Of a DNA stretch of 39,977 nucleotides, positions 23,435 to 32,263 are shown one piece after another; within the stretch, counting starts at the first letter, position 1, and each line of letters begins with the position of its first letter. This DNA comes from Candidatus Cloacimonadota bacterium (GTDB lineage Bacteria > Cloacimonadota > Cloacimonadia > JGIOTU-2). Position numbers and translations under genes: made by a program. The stretch spans positions 1-39,977 of the forward strand of contig JAGMCF010000283.1 in the NCBI GenBank assembly GCA_023129415.1. The letters are read 5' to 3'. A model generated the notes under the pieces. That model saw nothing but the letters and a program-made list of their open reading frames with translations, did no database searches and had not been told where the DNA came from.

Positions 23435-24283
23435 ATGAGAAAGTTTAAACAGAATATAGGATTTATAGTTCTTCATCTTTCCATTATTATTGGCATTATT
23501 TTTCTCTTCTCACTCCTTTTGGTAATATGTATAAATGGCTCAAAGGTGCTGTCTTTTTCATTTCTTTTAGAATTTCCTAAAGAAGGGATGACAAAAGGAG
23601 GAATCCTGCCAGCAATTGTTGGTACTTTTCTTCTTTCTATTGGAGCTGTTATATTTGCTTTACCTCTGGGCATCTTAGGTTCAATCTATCTAAAAGAATA
23701 TGCAAAGGGGAGACGAATAATAAGAGTTATCAGAATTGGAGTAAATAATCTTGCTGGTGTTCCATCCGTAGTTTTTGGACTTTTTGGTCTTGCAGTATTT
23801 GTAAAATTTTTTGATTTTGGAGTGTCAGTATTTTCTGGTTCACTAACACTGGGAATTCTGATTTTGCCAATAATCATCAGGTCAACAGAAGAAGCGATTG
23901 CCTCTGTTCCAAATGACTTTAGAGAAGCATCTTTTGCATTAGGTGGAACTAAATGGCAAACAGTAAAAAATGTAGTGCTGCCAACAGCATTGCCAGGAAT
24001 TCTAACAGGAGCGATTCTGGGTATTGGCAGAGCAGCAGGTGAGACTGCTCCAATTCTTTTTACAGCAGCAACATTTTATAACCGACACCTTCCCACTTCA
24101 ATTTTTGATGAGGTTATGGTTCTTCCATATCATATTTATGCTTTGATGACAGAAGGCACAAAACCTGAATTTCAAATGCCTATCGCTTATGGAACTGCTT
24201 TAGTTCTTTTGATGTTAGTCCTTTTAATAAATCTTGTTGCAATAATTATACGGTATAGAGCAAGAAAGGCAAAAAAATGGTAA
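23435..24283 (+). CDS. pstA: PstA, phosphate ABC transporter permease
   Basis: The 282-residue protein has six membrane helices. It carries the PstA pattern [37 protein letters not shown] and the ABC-coupling loop [22 protein letters not shown]. The last codons overlap pstB by seven bases, so the two are translationally coupled. It works with PstC in the inner membrane. Confidence 0.94.
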   Translation: MRKFKQNIGFIVLHLSIIIGIIFLFSLLLVICINGSKVLSFSFLLEFPKEGMTKGGILPAIVGTFLLSIGAVIFALPLGILGSIYLKEYAKGRRIIRVIRIGVNNLAGVPSVVFGLFGLAVFVKFFDFGVSVFSGSLTLGILILPIIIRSTEEAIASVPNDFREASFALGGTKWQTVKNVVLPTALPGILTGAILGIGRAAGETAPILFTAATFYNRHLPTSIFDEVMVLPYHIYALMTEGTKPEFQMPIAYGTALVLLMLVLLINLVAIIIRYRARKAKKW

Positions 24284-25032
24284 AAAGTAAGATTTTAACT
24301 GAAAATCTAAATCTCTGGTTCGGGAAAAAACATATTTTGAAAGATGTAAGTTTAACAATACCCCAAAAGTCCGTAACAGCAATAATGGGTCCATCTGGCT
24401 GCGGAAAATCGACTTTTTTGCGATGCTTAAACAGGATGAACGACTTAATCGATAATACAATAATTAAGGGGAAAGTGATTGTTGACGACGAAAATATTTA
24501 CAACAATAATACTAATGTATCGGTACTTCGTAGAAAGGTTGGGATGGTGTTTCAAAAACCAAATCCTTTTCCAAAATCAATCTATGATAATGTTGCTTAT
24601 GGTTTACGGATAAATAAAATCAGTAAGAGTAAAATCCCGGAAATAGTTGAGAGAAGCCTGAAAGCCGCAGCACTCTGGAATGAAGTAAAAGACTATCTAA
24701 ATGATTCTGCTATGGAACTCTCAGGGGGACAACAACAAAGATTATGTATTGCGAGGGCAATTGCAATTGAGCCAGAAATTATTCTTATGGATGAACCCTG
24801 CTCTGCTCTTGACCCTGCAGGTACATTCAAAATAGAAGAACTAATGATGAGATTGAAAGAACAATATACAATCATCGTGGTTACCCATAATATGCAACAG
24901 GCGTCAAGAGTATCGGATTTTACGGTATTTCTCTATTTGGGTAAGATTATTGAATTCGGTGACACAAATCAACTTTTTACCAGACCTAAAGAGGAACTTA
25001 CTGAAAATTATATCAGTGGTCATTTTGGCTAA
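24277..25032 (+). CDS. pstB: PstB, phosphate ABC transporter ATPase
   Basis: The 251-residue protein has Walker [10 protein letters not shown] (near residue 37), the PstB-typical [18 protein letters not shown], the signature [14 protein letters not shown] (near 148), Walker [14 protein letters not shown] and the switch His in [10 protein letters not shown]. All key residues are present. It energises PstCA and starts inside the end of pstA. Confidence 0.97.
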   Translation: MVKSKILTENLNLWFGKKHILKDVSLTIPQKSVTAIMGPSGCGKSTFLRCLNRMNDLIDNTIIKGKVIVDDENIYNNNTNVSVLRRKVGMVFQKPNPFPKSIYDNVAYGLRINKISKSKIPEIVERSLKAAALWNEVKDYLNDSAMELSGGQQQRLCIARAIAIEPEIILMDEPCSALDPAGTFKIEELMMRLKEQYTIIVVTHNMQQASRVSDFTVFLYLGKIIEFGDTNQLFTRPKEELTENYISGHFG

Positions 25033-25052
25033 AGCATAAAGGGAATAAAACT

Positions 25053-25718
25053 ATGGCAAGAGAATCTTTTCAAATACATATAAAAGAACTGGAACAAGAA
25101 CTAATTTGTATGGGAGAAATGGTTGCTATGGCTGTAAATTGTTCTATTGAGGCATTAAAGTCACACAATATTTCAGATGCTGAAAAAATTATATCTGGAG
25201 ATCTTCTCATTAATAACAAACGGTGGCATATTGAAGAAAGGTGCATTAACCTGATTGCTACTCAACAGCCAGTAGCATCTGATTTGCGAGATATAATAGC
25301 AATTTTGAGTATCATTACCGATCTGGAAAGGATGGGTGATCACGCCGAAGGAATTGCAAAAATTGTTATTATGCTCGGGAGCAAACCACTTGTTAAACCA
25401 TTGATTGATATTCCCAGAATGGCTGAAAAAGCAATTAGTATGCTTAGAAAGAGCATTGAAGCATTTGTAAAAAGAGATACAAATACTGCACAGGTGATTT
25501 GCAATGAAGATGATGAAGTAGATGCACTTTACGAACAGGTTTATCGTGAGCTATTAACTTATATGATTGAAGACCCGAAAACTATAAAAAGGTCAACTTA
25601 TCTTCTATGGGTTGCGCATGATTTGGAGAGAATCGCTGATAGGGTAACAAATATTTGTGAACGCATTGTCTTCCTTGTAGCTGGAAAGATGGAAAAAATC
25701 AATGTGTCAAAATATTAA
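25053..25718 (+). CDS. phoU: PhoU, phosphate signalling protein
   Basis: The 221-residue all-helical protein has two PhoU repeats, each with the metal-site style motif: RMGDHAEGIAKI near 100 and RIADRVTNICERIVF near 200. QQPVASDLRDIIAILSI is also typical. PhoU links the Pst transporter to PhoR to repress the Pho response when phosphate is plentiful. It closes the operon 20 bases after pstB. Confidence 0.95.
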   Translation: MARESFQIHIKELEQELICMGEMVAMAVNCSIEALKSHNISDAEKIISGDLLINNKRWHIEERCINLIATQQPVASDLRDIIAILSIITDLERMGDHAEGIAKIVIMLGSKPLVKPLIDIPRMAEKAISMLRKSIEAFVKRDTNTAQVICNEDDEVDALYEQVYRELLTYMIEDPKTIKRSTYLLWVAHDLERIADRVTNICERIVFLVAGKMEKINVSKY

Positions 25719-25863
25719 AAAAGCGTAAACTTAAAAACATCAATGCTTCCGAACCATTGAGGATTTATTTTCAAATTTTTATATATTTTAAACCATAGTT
25801 TTTGAGAGAGAACCGTAAATATGGATATATAATACAATAAAGATTTATTCACTTTAGTTGTAA

Positions 25864-26156
25864 AACTAGTATAGCATTTCAATAAAATAGTGACAAATAA
25901 TCATACTATAAAATCTCAAATAACAAATATTAAATTACAAATAAATTCCAATTACCAAAAAATCAAATTCTAAACATAATGAAGCATTTTATCTTTTTTT
26001 GCGAATTTTTTTGTTTGATTTTTTGGACATTGAAATTTGATATTTATTTGTCATTTGCCTGCCCCGTAAGGAACATAGTGACTGTACGGGGGTGCTTGTC
26101 ATTTGGAATTTTTATATAAGATTATGTATATGTTTTAATGAAACGTTATACTAGTT
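25864..26156. mobile_element. 293-bp MITE-like nested inverted repeat
   Basis: The outer arms at 25864-25887 and 26133-26156 match in 21 of 24 bases as inverted repeats (AACTAGTATA end). Inside, CCAAAAAATCAAA (25955-25967) and ACAAATAAAT (25937-25946) have exact complements at 26014-26026 and 26042-26051. There is no ORF. A 38-bp palindromic piece (26058-26095) inside the right half is flanked by TTGTCATTTG twice. It occupies most of the 660-base gap after phoU; the remainder shows only a possible promoter. Confidence 0.7.
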
Positions 26157-26283
26157 CTAAATATCTATTTTCCGAAGGATCTGCCCTTGGCATGAATTAA
26201 CAGTTGCGTTTTCCAGAGATTTTTCAAAACAAATCCCATATTTAAACTATTTACTGCATTTATTCAACCCAACCATTTAAAGT

Positions 26284-26314
26284 TTGACAAAAATTCTTAG
26301 AAATATCCTATTCT
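26284..26314 (+). promoter_or_regulatory. Possible promoter for the 95-residue gene
   Basis: TTGACA (26284-26289) and TATTCT (26309-26314) are 19 bases apart. The same surrounding words (AAAGTTTGACA ... GTTTTA) recur at 26954-26991 before otsAB, which supports a shared promoter or a duplicated leader. Confidence 0.4.
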
Positions 26315-26377
26315 GTTTTAAAAGAAAAACTGTCTGGATAGATTGGGTAATTTTAGTGCATTCATATTTATACACTT

Positions 26378-26665
26378 ATGCGATTAGATATAAACAAATT
26401 ACATGAAGAAGCTAAGAATAGTGAAGACCTGGAAAATAGATTAATAGGTTTTTATGCCATCGGTCATATAATAGTAAATATATTTTTGAGAGAATTGAGG
26501 CCTTTTTGGAGAAAAGCCAATCCAGAATCACTGCCAATTGTAAAGAAAATTGCAACAAAATATAAGATAAAGTTAAACAAATATAATAGGAAAAGTTTGG
26601 CTTTTATTAGAATTGAGGCAGGTTTAATTAGGTTGCGAAATGAGATAAAAAGGAGGATGACATGA
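26378..26665 (+). CDS. Small protein of unknown function
   Basis: I do not recognise this 95-residue protein. It is mostly helical, strongly basic at the C-terminus (RLRNEIKRRMT), with no signal peptide or Cys. Its end overlaps the DUF3795 gene start as ATGA, so the two are coupled. The coding case rests on this overlap and on the even amino-acid composition. Confidence 0.6.
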   Translation: MRLDINKLHEEAKNSEDLENRLIGFYAIGHIIVNIFLRELRPFWRKANPESLPIVKKIATKYKIKLNKYNRKSLAFIRIEAGLIRLRNEIKRRMT

Positions 26666-26943
26666 AAATAGGTGCTTGTGGTATATCTTGTGAAATTTGT
26701 TCCCTTTACGAAAAAGGGCTCTGCAAAGGATGTTGTAGTGGAATTGATAAAAACATCCTTGAGGTAATAGAATGGATGAGAAAGGAGATTGGTGGATGCG
26801 CTGTGCTTGAATGTGCTCACAAAAATAAGACTGACTTTTGTCTTAGATGCGATAATTTCCCCTGTAGATTGCATTATGTATTGGGGCCTTATAAAAAGAG
26901 ATTTTTGAATGTGCTTAAACCATATTTTGAGAAGCTCAAGTAA
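26662..26943 (+). CDS. Cys-rich DUF3795 family protein
   Basis: The 93-residue protein has the DUF3795 pattern: GACGISCEICSLYEKG at the start, a central CKGC and AVLECAHKNK region, and FCLRCDNFPCRLHY near the C-terminus. Nine or more Cys suggest bound zinc or an Fe-S cluster. The family has no established function. AGGAGG ahead of the ATG gives it a strong ribosome site. It is coupled to the preceding unknown gene. Confidence 0.78.
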   Translation: MKIGACGISCEICSLYEKGLCKGCCSGIDKNILEVIEWMRKEIGGCAVLECAHKNKTDFCLRCDNFPCRLHYVLGPYKKRFLNVLKPYFEKLK

Positions 26944-26956
26944 TATTTGTTAAAGT

Positions 26957-26986
26957 TTGACAGAAGTTTTCAAAATATTCTAAATT
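26957..26986 (+). promoter_or_regulatory. Possible promoter for otsAB
   Basis: TTGACA (26957-26962) and TAAATT (26981-26986) are 18 bases apart. The leader matches that of the 26378 gene over about 30 bases. The -10 box is weak. Confidence 0.4.
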
Positions 26987-27069
26987 GTTTTAGAGAAGAT
27001 GGAGGAAGAAAGATTCACAGCGAATTAAGATTAAGATTTAAAAACCTAATAAGTTAAGAAATTATCATT

Positions 27070-29271
27070 ATGAATAGATTATTAATTGTTTCAAATAGGT
27101 TACCAATTACCATTGAGAAAAGGAAAGGTAATTTGCACTTTCGTCCCAGTGTTGGTGGTTTGGCAACAGGGCTGGGTTCATTCTATAAATCTTATGATAG
27201 TGTATGGCTGGGCTGGTGTGGAATTTCCGCAGATAAAGTGGACAGAAACGAAAAGGAGAATATCAAAACAAAATTAATGAGAGATTTTGCCAGCTATCCT
27301 ATATTCCTATCCAAACGAGATATTGAAATGTATTATCGTGGTTTTTGTAACGAAACCATCTGGCCACTTTTCCATTGCTTTACTCAATACGCAGTTTATG
27401 ATAAAAGTTTGTGGGGATCATACGGATTTGTAAGTAGACTTTTTTGTGATGCAGTCCTAAAAATTGCAAACCCAGATGATATTATCTGGATACAAGACTA
27501 CCATTTAATGCTTCTTCCTAAACTTATAAGAGAGAGAATGCCTGATGCCACAATAGGTTTTTTTCTTCATATACCCTTTCCACCTTTTGAAATATTTCAC
27601 TTGCTTCCATGGAGAAAGGAGATTTTAGAAAGCCTTTTATATGCGGATTTAATTGGATTTCATACTTATGATTATGTATATCATTTTCTTGATAGTATCC
27701 ATCGTATTCTGGGTTATGAACACACTATTGGTCAGATTACTACTGAAAACCGAGTAGTGAAGGTTGATAGCTTCCCTATGGGGATTGACTATGAGCGATA
27801 TGCCAATGCCATACATATACCAGAGGTGAAAAAGAAGGTCAAAAGAATTCGTAGAAAGACAGATGGCCGCAAAATAATTGTATCTATTGATAGACTGGAT
27901 TATACAAAAGGTGTCCCCCAACGACTTGAAGCGTTTGACTCATTTCTTGAGAGATATCCAGAATATAAAGAAAAAGTAACTTTTATTCACGCATCAGCAC
28001 CTTCACGGACAAAGGTTGCCCACTATAAGTTACTAAAAAAACAAGTAGATGAACTCGTTGGCAAAATTAACGGAAAGTATGGCACAATTGGTTGGGTTCC
28101 GGTTTGGTATCTATACCGTTCTTTACCTTTTAACGACATTACAGCTCTATATAATGTTGCTGATGTTGCACTTGTAATCCCTCTTAAAGATGGGATGAAC
28201 TTAATCGCCAAGGAGTTTGTCGCCACGAAAGCCGATAGCAAAGGCGTTCTAATTCTTAGCGAGATGGCTGGAGCAGCGAAAGAATTGGGAGAAGCAATTA
28301 TAGTAAATCCAAACGATAAAGAGGAGATTATTGAATCCTTAAAAAATGCATTGGAAATGCCGGATGAAGAACAAAGAGAGAATAATCGGATAATGCAAAG
28401 GCGATTACAAAGATACAATGTTGAACGATGGGCAAAGGATTTTATGGATAGTCTATCTTATATTAAAGAAGTTCAGCAGCAATTTCATTCTAAAAAACTT
28501 ACAGATAAGATAAAGAAAAATCTCATTAATGATTATTCTAAAAGCAATGATCGCCTGTTATTATTAGATTACGATGGAACCCTTGTTCCTTTTGCACCAA
28601 GACCTGAGAAGGCAAAACCAGATAACGAACTGCTAATGATACTTAAATCACTTTCACTTGATACAAAAAATGAAGTGGTAATTGTGAGTGGACGAGATAA
28701 GGAAATATTGGATAAATGGTTTGGGACAATAGATATTGGCTTAATAGCAGAACATGGTGCATGGATAAAAGAAAGGGATGGAAACTGGGAAACTATAGAG
28801 CCCTTGCGAAACAACTGGAAAGAAAAAATACTGCCAATCCTTGAATATTATGTTGATAGAACTCCTGGTGCATTTATTGAAGAGAAAGAGTTTTCTCTTG
28901 TATGGCACTATAGAAGAGTGGATAATAAATTAGCTTCGGTAAGGTCAATGGAGCTAAAGGATGATCTTTTACATCTTACTGCTAATCTTAACCTTGGGGT
29001 TTTGGAAGGAAGCAAAGTAATTGAGATCAAGAGTATTGGCATAAATAAAGGTAAAGCAGCATTAAGATGGATTTCTCCGAAGGATCCTTTGGAAAAGAAA
29101 GATTGGGATTTTATCTTATCAATTGGAGACGATTTGACTGATGAAGATGTTTTTGCCATCCTTCCTGAATCAGCATATTCTATTAAGGTTGGGTTGAGCC
29201 CTTCCCGAGCTCGGTTCAATTTAGATTCTGTTAAAGACGTCAGATTATTAATTAAAGAATTAATTTTGTAA
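27070..29271 (+). CDS. otsAB: Bifunctional trehalose-6-phosphate synthase/phosphatase (OtsA-OtsB fusion)
   Basis: The 733-residue protein is a fusion. The GT20 synthase domain (residues 1-465) has LLIVSNRLPI, SVGGLATGLGSFY, WIQDYHLMLLPKLIR, GFFLHIPFPPFE, and DGMNLIAKEFVA. The HAD phosphatase domain (about 490-733) has the nucleophile motif LLLLDYDGTL near 499 and GDDLTDEDVF. Together they make trehalose from UDP-glucose (or another NDP-glucose) and glucose-6-phosphate. No truncation is visible. Confidence 0.96.
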   Translation: MNRLLIVSNRLPITIEKRKGNLHFRPSVGGLATGLGSFYKSYDSVWLGWCGISADKVDRNEKENIKTKLMRDFASYPIFLSKRDIEMYYRGFCNETIWPLFHCFTQYAVYDKSLWGSYGFVSRLFCDAVLKIANPDDIIWIQDYHLMLLPKLIRERMPDATIGFFLHIPFPPFEIFHLLPWRKEILESLLYADLIGFHTYDYVYHFLDSIHRILGYEHTIGQITTENRVVKVDSFPMGIDYERYANAIHIPEVKKKVKRIRRKTDGRKIIVSIDRLDYTKGVPQRLEAFDSFLERYPEYKEKVTFIHASAPSRTKVAHYKLLKKQVDELVGKINGKYGTIGWVPVWYLYRSLPFNDITALYNVADVALVIPLKDGMNLIAKEFVATKADSKGVLILSEMAGAAKELGEAIIVNPNDKEEIIESLKNALEMPDEEQRENNRIMQRRLQRYNVERWAKDFMDSLSYIKEVQQQFHSKKLTDKIKKNLINDYSKSNDRLLLLDYDGTLVPFAPRPEKAKPDNELLMILKSLSLDTKNEVVIVSGRDKEILDKWFGTIDIGLIAEHGAWIKERDGNWETIEPLRNNWKEKILPILEYYVDRTPGAFIEEKEFSLVWHYRRVDNKLASVRSMELKDDLLHLTANLNLGVLEGSKVIEIKSIGINKGKAALRWISPKDPLEKKDWDFILSIGDDLTDEDVFAILPESAYSIKVGLSPSRARFNLDSVKDVRLLIKELIL

Positions 29272-29873
29272 AGCGAAGAGCGTAGAGCGTAGAGAGTAAA
29301 ATATATATAGAAAACAGGAGATAAGCTTCACGGAAAAATGGTTGATAAAAAAATAAAACTCCCAGATGTAACTTGCTTCGTTAGTAATTCACGAGAATCG
29401 AAATTTGTGCAAAATTATACTGAACTTAAAGTTTATCAATTGGCATTTAAGTCAGCCATGAGAATTTATGAACTCTCAAGGAAATGGCCAACTGAAGAAA
29501 AATACTCGCTTACCGACCAAATTCGGCGTTCCTCCCGTTCAGTATGCGGAAATATAGCAGAAGCATGGCGTAAACGTCGCTACCCTGCCCATTTTGTGAG
29601 TAAAGTGAGCGACGCAGATACTGAAGCTGCTGAGACTGAAGTCTGGCTTAACTTTGCTTTGCATTGTAGATATCTTGGGGAAAAAGACCATATGGAGTTA
29701 GCTGATAACTATGACCACATTTGCCGAATGCTAACGAAAATGATGGCTAACCCCACGAGTTGGTGTATGCGAGTTAAATCGTAGGTGCATTTTCGTAAAG
29801 CGGAAAACATGAAACATATGAGTATTTCACCAATACGCTCTACGCTCTCCGCTCTCCGCTTCACGCTCTACGA
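29271..29873. mobile_element. Hairpin-bounded four-helix-bundle element
   Basis: The left arm (about 29272-29300) is built of tandem AGAGCGT units; the right arm (29834-29872) is the inverted counterpart, matching 24 of 27 bases over the best stretch. An inner pair directly hugs the ORF: GCTTCACGGAAAAATG (29325-29340) and CATTTTCGTAAAGC (29788-29801). The design is the same as the element at 2457-3271 but the arm sequence is unrelated. It sits between the two trehalose genes. Confidence 0.62.
29338..29784 (+). CDS. Four-helix-bundle protein (23S IVS-type, TIGR02436)
   Basis: The 148-residue protein matches the family from about residue 27: ELKVYQLAFKSAMRIYELSR, YSLTDQIRRSSRSVCGNIAEA, RYPAHFVSKVSDADTEAAET, EVWLNFALHCRYL. 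The N-terminal 25 residues are extra. The family is found in intervening sequences of 23S rRNA genes and near diversity-generating retroelements (as Avd); its biochemical role is not settled. This copy is intact, unlike the one at 2522-3199. It is enclosed by long inverted arms. Confidence 0.88.
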   Translation: MVDKKIKLPDVTCFVSNSRESKFVQNYTELKVYQLAFKSAMRIYELSRKWPTEEKYSLTDQIRRSSRSVCGNIAEAWRKRRYPAHFVSKVSDADTEAAETEVWLNFALHCRYLGEKDHMELADNYDHICRMLTKMMANPTSWCMRVKS

Positions 29874-29887
29874 ACTGAGGTGATATT

Positions 29888-31093
29888 ATGCGTAAATTAG
29901 AGGATTATATTGAAATCGTTGGAACTGATATTATATCTGAAATATACAGAAAAGCAAGAAAACTTTATACAAAACATATTCTGCATATCAATTCCACTTA
30001 CCAGGGCGGTGGAGTTTCAGAAATGCTTGTCTCCCTTGTTCCATTAATGGATGATATTGGAATTTATGCAGGATGGAGAATACTTCATGGAAGTCCTGAC
30101 TTTTTCACGATAACCAAAAAATTTCACAATGGACTGCAGGGAGCAACGATAAACTTGTCAGAAATGAAAAAACGCTTATATGTCCAAACGAATGAAAACT
30201 TTTCTATTTTTACACACATAAACCATGATTGTGTAATAATTCACGACCCACAACCTCTTCCTCTTATAAGATTTTATAGAAAGCGACAGCCATGGATATG
30301 GAGATGCCATATTGACCTATCTGAGCCACAAAGTGACCTATGGGATTTTCTTAAAAGTTTCTTACTTAAGTATGATGTCGTTATTGTCTCAAGCGAAAAA
30401 TATAAAAAAGCTGATCTGCCTGTAGAACAAAGGATTATATCTCCAGCAATTGACCCACTCTCTTTGAAAAATAAAAAACTTGATAACGAAGATATTTTAA
30501 AACTTATTAAAAAAGCCCATATTCCAACTGACAAACCTATTATAACGCAAGTTTCAAGAATGGATCAATGGAAGGACCCGGAAGGCCTGCTGGAAGTATT
30601 TAATTATGTGAAAGAGAAAGTAGATTGCCGATTAGTTTATTGTTATAATACTGCGCCAGATGATCCTGAAGGAATGATGATATACACGAGAGTACATCAT
30701 AAAGCAAAAAAATTGATAGAAAAGGGCGATGTAATATTTGTTATTGGTAACAACAATGTTCTTGTAAATGCTATCCAGAGGTTCTCTACAGTAATTGTTC
30801 AAAAATCCATCAGGGAAGGCTTCTGCCTTGCTGTTACTGAAGCCCTATGGAAAAAGAAACCAGTTGTTGCATCCAATGTGGGTGGGATACCAACTCAAAT
30901 AAAAGATGGCGAGAATGGTTTTTTGCTTGACCATACGGATGCGAAAGGATTTGCAGATAGAATTATTAGAATTCTGCAAGACCCAAAGCTTGGTACAGAG
31001 ATAGGAAAGAAGGGAAAAGAATTCGTCAGAAAAAATTTTCTCATTACAAGACTTTTGTCAGATTATTTGGACTTGTTAAACGATGTATTATAA
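29888..31093 (+). CDS. treT: GT4 glycosyltransferase, TreT-like trehalose synthase
   Basis: The 401-residue protein has the N-terminal TreT pattern ILHINSTYQGGGVSEML, VPLMDDIGIYAGWRIL and FFTITKKFHNGLQG, and the GT4 C-terminal domain (TQVSRMDQWKDPEGL, QKSIREGFCLAVTEALWKKK, VGGIPTQIKDGENGFLL with the catalytic Glu motif). TreT joins NDP-glucose to glucose to give trehalose in one reversible step. With otsAB next door this would be a second trehalose route. A related acceptor specificity cannot be excluded. Confidence 0.8.
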   Translation: MRKLEDYIEIVGTDIISEIYRKARKLYTKHILHINSTYQGGGVSEMLVSLVPLMDDIGIYAGWRILHGSPDFFTITKKFHNGLQGATINLSEMKKRLYVQTNENFSIFTHINHDCVIIHDPQPLPLIRFYRKRQPWIWRCHIDLSEPQSDLWDFLKSFLLKYDVVIVSSEKYKKADLPVEQRIISPAIDPLSLKNKKLDNEDILKLIKKAHIPTDKPIITQVSRMDQWKDPEGLLEVFNYVKEKVDCRLVYCYNTAPDDPEGMMIYTRVHHKAKKLIEKGDVIFVIGNNNVLVNAIQRFSTVIVQKSIREGFCLAVTEALWKKKPVVASNVGGIPTQIKDGENGFLLDHTDAKGFADRIIRILQDPKLGTEIGKKGKEFVRKNFLITRLLSDYLDLLNDVL

Positions 31094-31133
31094 TGAACGG
31101 CAGTATTTCACGATGTTTTAGTTTCACTTCATG

Positions 31134-31226
31134 TCTGAAAATTCATGTGTATATTTAAAAACATTTATTGGTTCTCGTCGAATACTGCTCTTGTTTTCTC
31201 GTGAGCAGACTCCCCGCATTTGCTAA
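31134..31226 (+). pseudogene. Relic of a hypE-like 3' end
   Basis: The 30 codons to the TAA translate as SENSCVYLKTFIGSRRIL and then LLFSREQTPRIC. The hypE gene at 15148-16146 ends SENPRVYLKTFIGACRIL then PLLSREQTPRIC. The frame is intact and the match ends at the same stop codon, but nothing upstream (31094-31133) continues the homology. It is the tail of a second, otherwise lost, hypE. Confidence 0.82.
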
Positions 31227-31385
31227 TTCAAATATAGATACTTTTGATTTTGTAATGTTGGTTTTCCAATTTTTCTTGACTAAATTTTCTAGTTTAATAA
31301 ATTATTTTAGCATATTAGATCAGATGTATTTTTTAAAAATTTGAGTAAACATATTGGCTCTATGAATTTTTGAAAGGAGTGAGAA

Positions 31386-31841
31386 ATGATAAAAAAAGAG
31401 TGGATTGTATGGATAGCTTTAATCATTTTTCTTTTGGTCTTCTTCTCATGCAGGAAGAAAAAATCCGAAACAATCCCTGCAGAAAATATTGGAATGATAC
31501 GGTCAAATAAAGAGACAATGAAAAAGCTGGAAAAATATCTTGATATTCCCATCTATCCCGGAGCGAGACTTGCTGATATTTTTACTGAACTTCGTAATAA
31601 TAAAATACCTGAGGAACGAATGTACACATCGGTAAAACTAATTATTGATGATTATGATAATGTTGTTAAATTTTATGAAAAAGAATTGAATATGAAGTTT
31701 GATGTTACAGGAACAGAAGATAAAAAGTATTACACATTAATCTTTGATAAAGAAGATTGGGAGTATGAAATTTATATCGGGCACGACACATATATGAACT
31801 TGCCAATATATGATATTACGATGAGGGAGAAAGAGGATTAA
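31386..31841 (+). CDS. Putative lipoprotein of unknown function
   Basis: The 151-residue protein has an N-terminal hydrophobic helix ending in the lipobox-like VFFSC (Cys near residue 20), so it is probably a lipid-anchored envelope protein. The mature part has YLDIPIYPGARLADIF and DYDNVVKFYEKELNM, a pattern seen in several uncharacterised bacterial proteins. GAAAGGAGTGAG gives a strong ribosome site. I do not know its function. Confidence 0.75.
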   Translation: MIKKEWIVWIALIIFLLVFFSCRKKKSETIPAENIGMIRSNKETMKKLEKYLDIPIYPGARLADIFTELRNNKIPEERMYTSVKLIIDDYDNVVKFYEKELNMKFDVTGTEDKKYYTLIFDKEDWEYEIYIGHDTYMNLPIYDITMREKED

Positions 31842-32263
31842 AAACTTAGGAAAAATAAAAAATCCACAGGACGATATCAGGATTTAACAGATTTGGAGCA
31901 TTTAAAATAGAGTTGCTATCTTTTTTCGTGATTGAAGTGAAAAATTTTAAATTTAATTAATGGTTCAGGTGACATACCTGAACCAGCAAAGACTCCAAGG
32001 ATTTACAATTCATATATAAATAATTTGAGTTTTCTATGTTAATGTTCTAATTTTTCTTGACAATTTATTATACTTTTAATTCTTTTTTATTTAGATATAA
32101 AAAATATTCATTTATTTTATAAAAATGATGAAGTTATCACGTGTAATATTAATATACTGGGATATAAATATTTAAAAATAAATTGAATCTTAGTAGCAAT
32201 ATAATTACTCGTGATGTATAAAATTACATAATATCTGATCTTCAAGTTGAATTATTTCTCATT
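31842..32263. other. Intergenic stretch with one hairpin
   Basis: This 422-base, very A/T-rich gap holds one clear palindrome, TGGTTCAGGT/ACCTGAACCA at 31961-31985, which may end the lipoprotein transcript. A CTTGACA word near 32054 resembles another at 31268 in similar T-rich context (possible promoters, weak). No gene is seen. Confidence 0.55.

Noticed and set aside
29338-29784. Diversity-generating retroelement, because Avd is a four-helix-bundle homologue
   Set aside because: No reverse transcriptase or template/variable repeat pair is seen near either four-helix-bundle gene.
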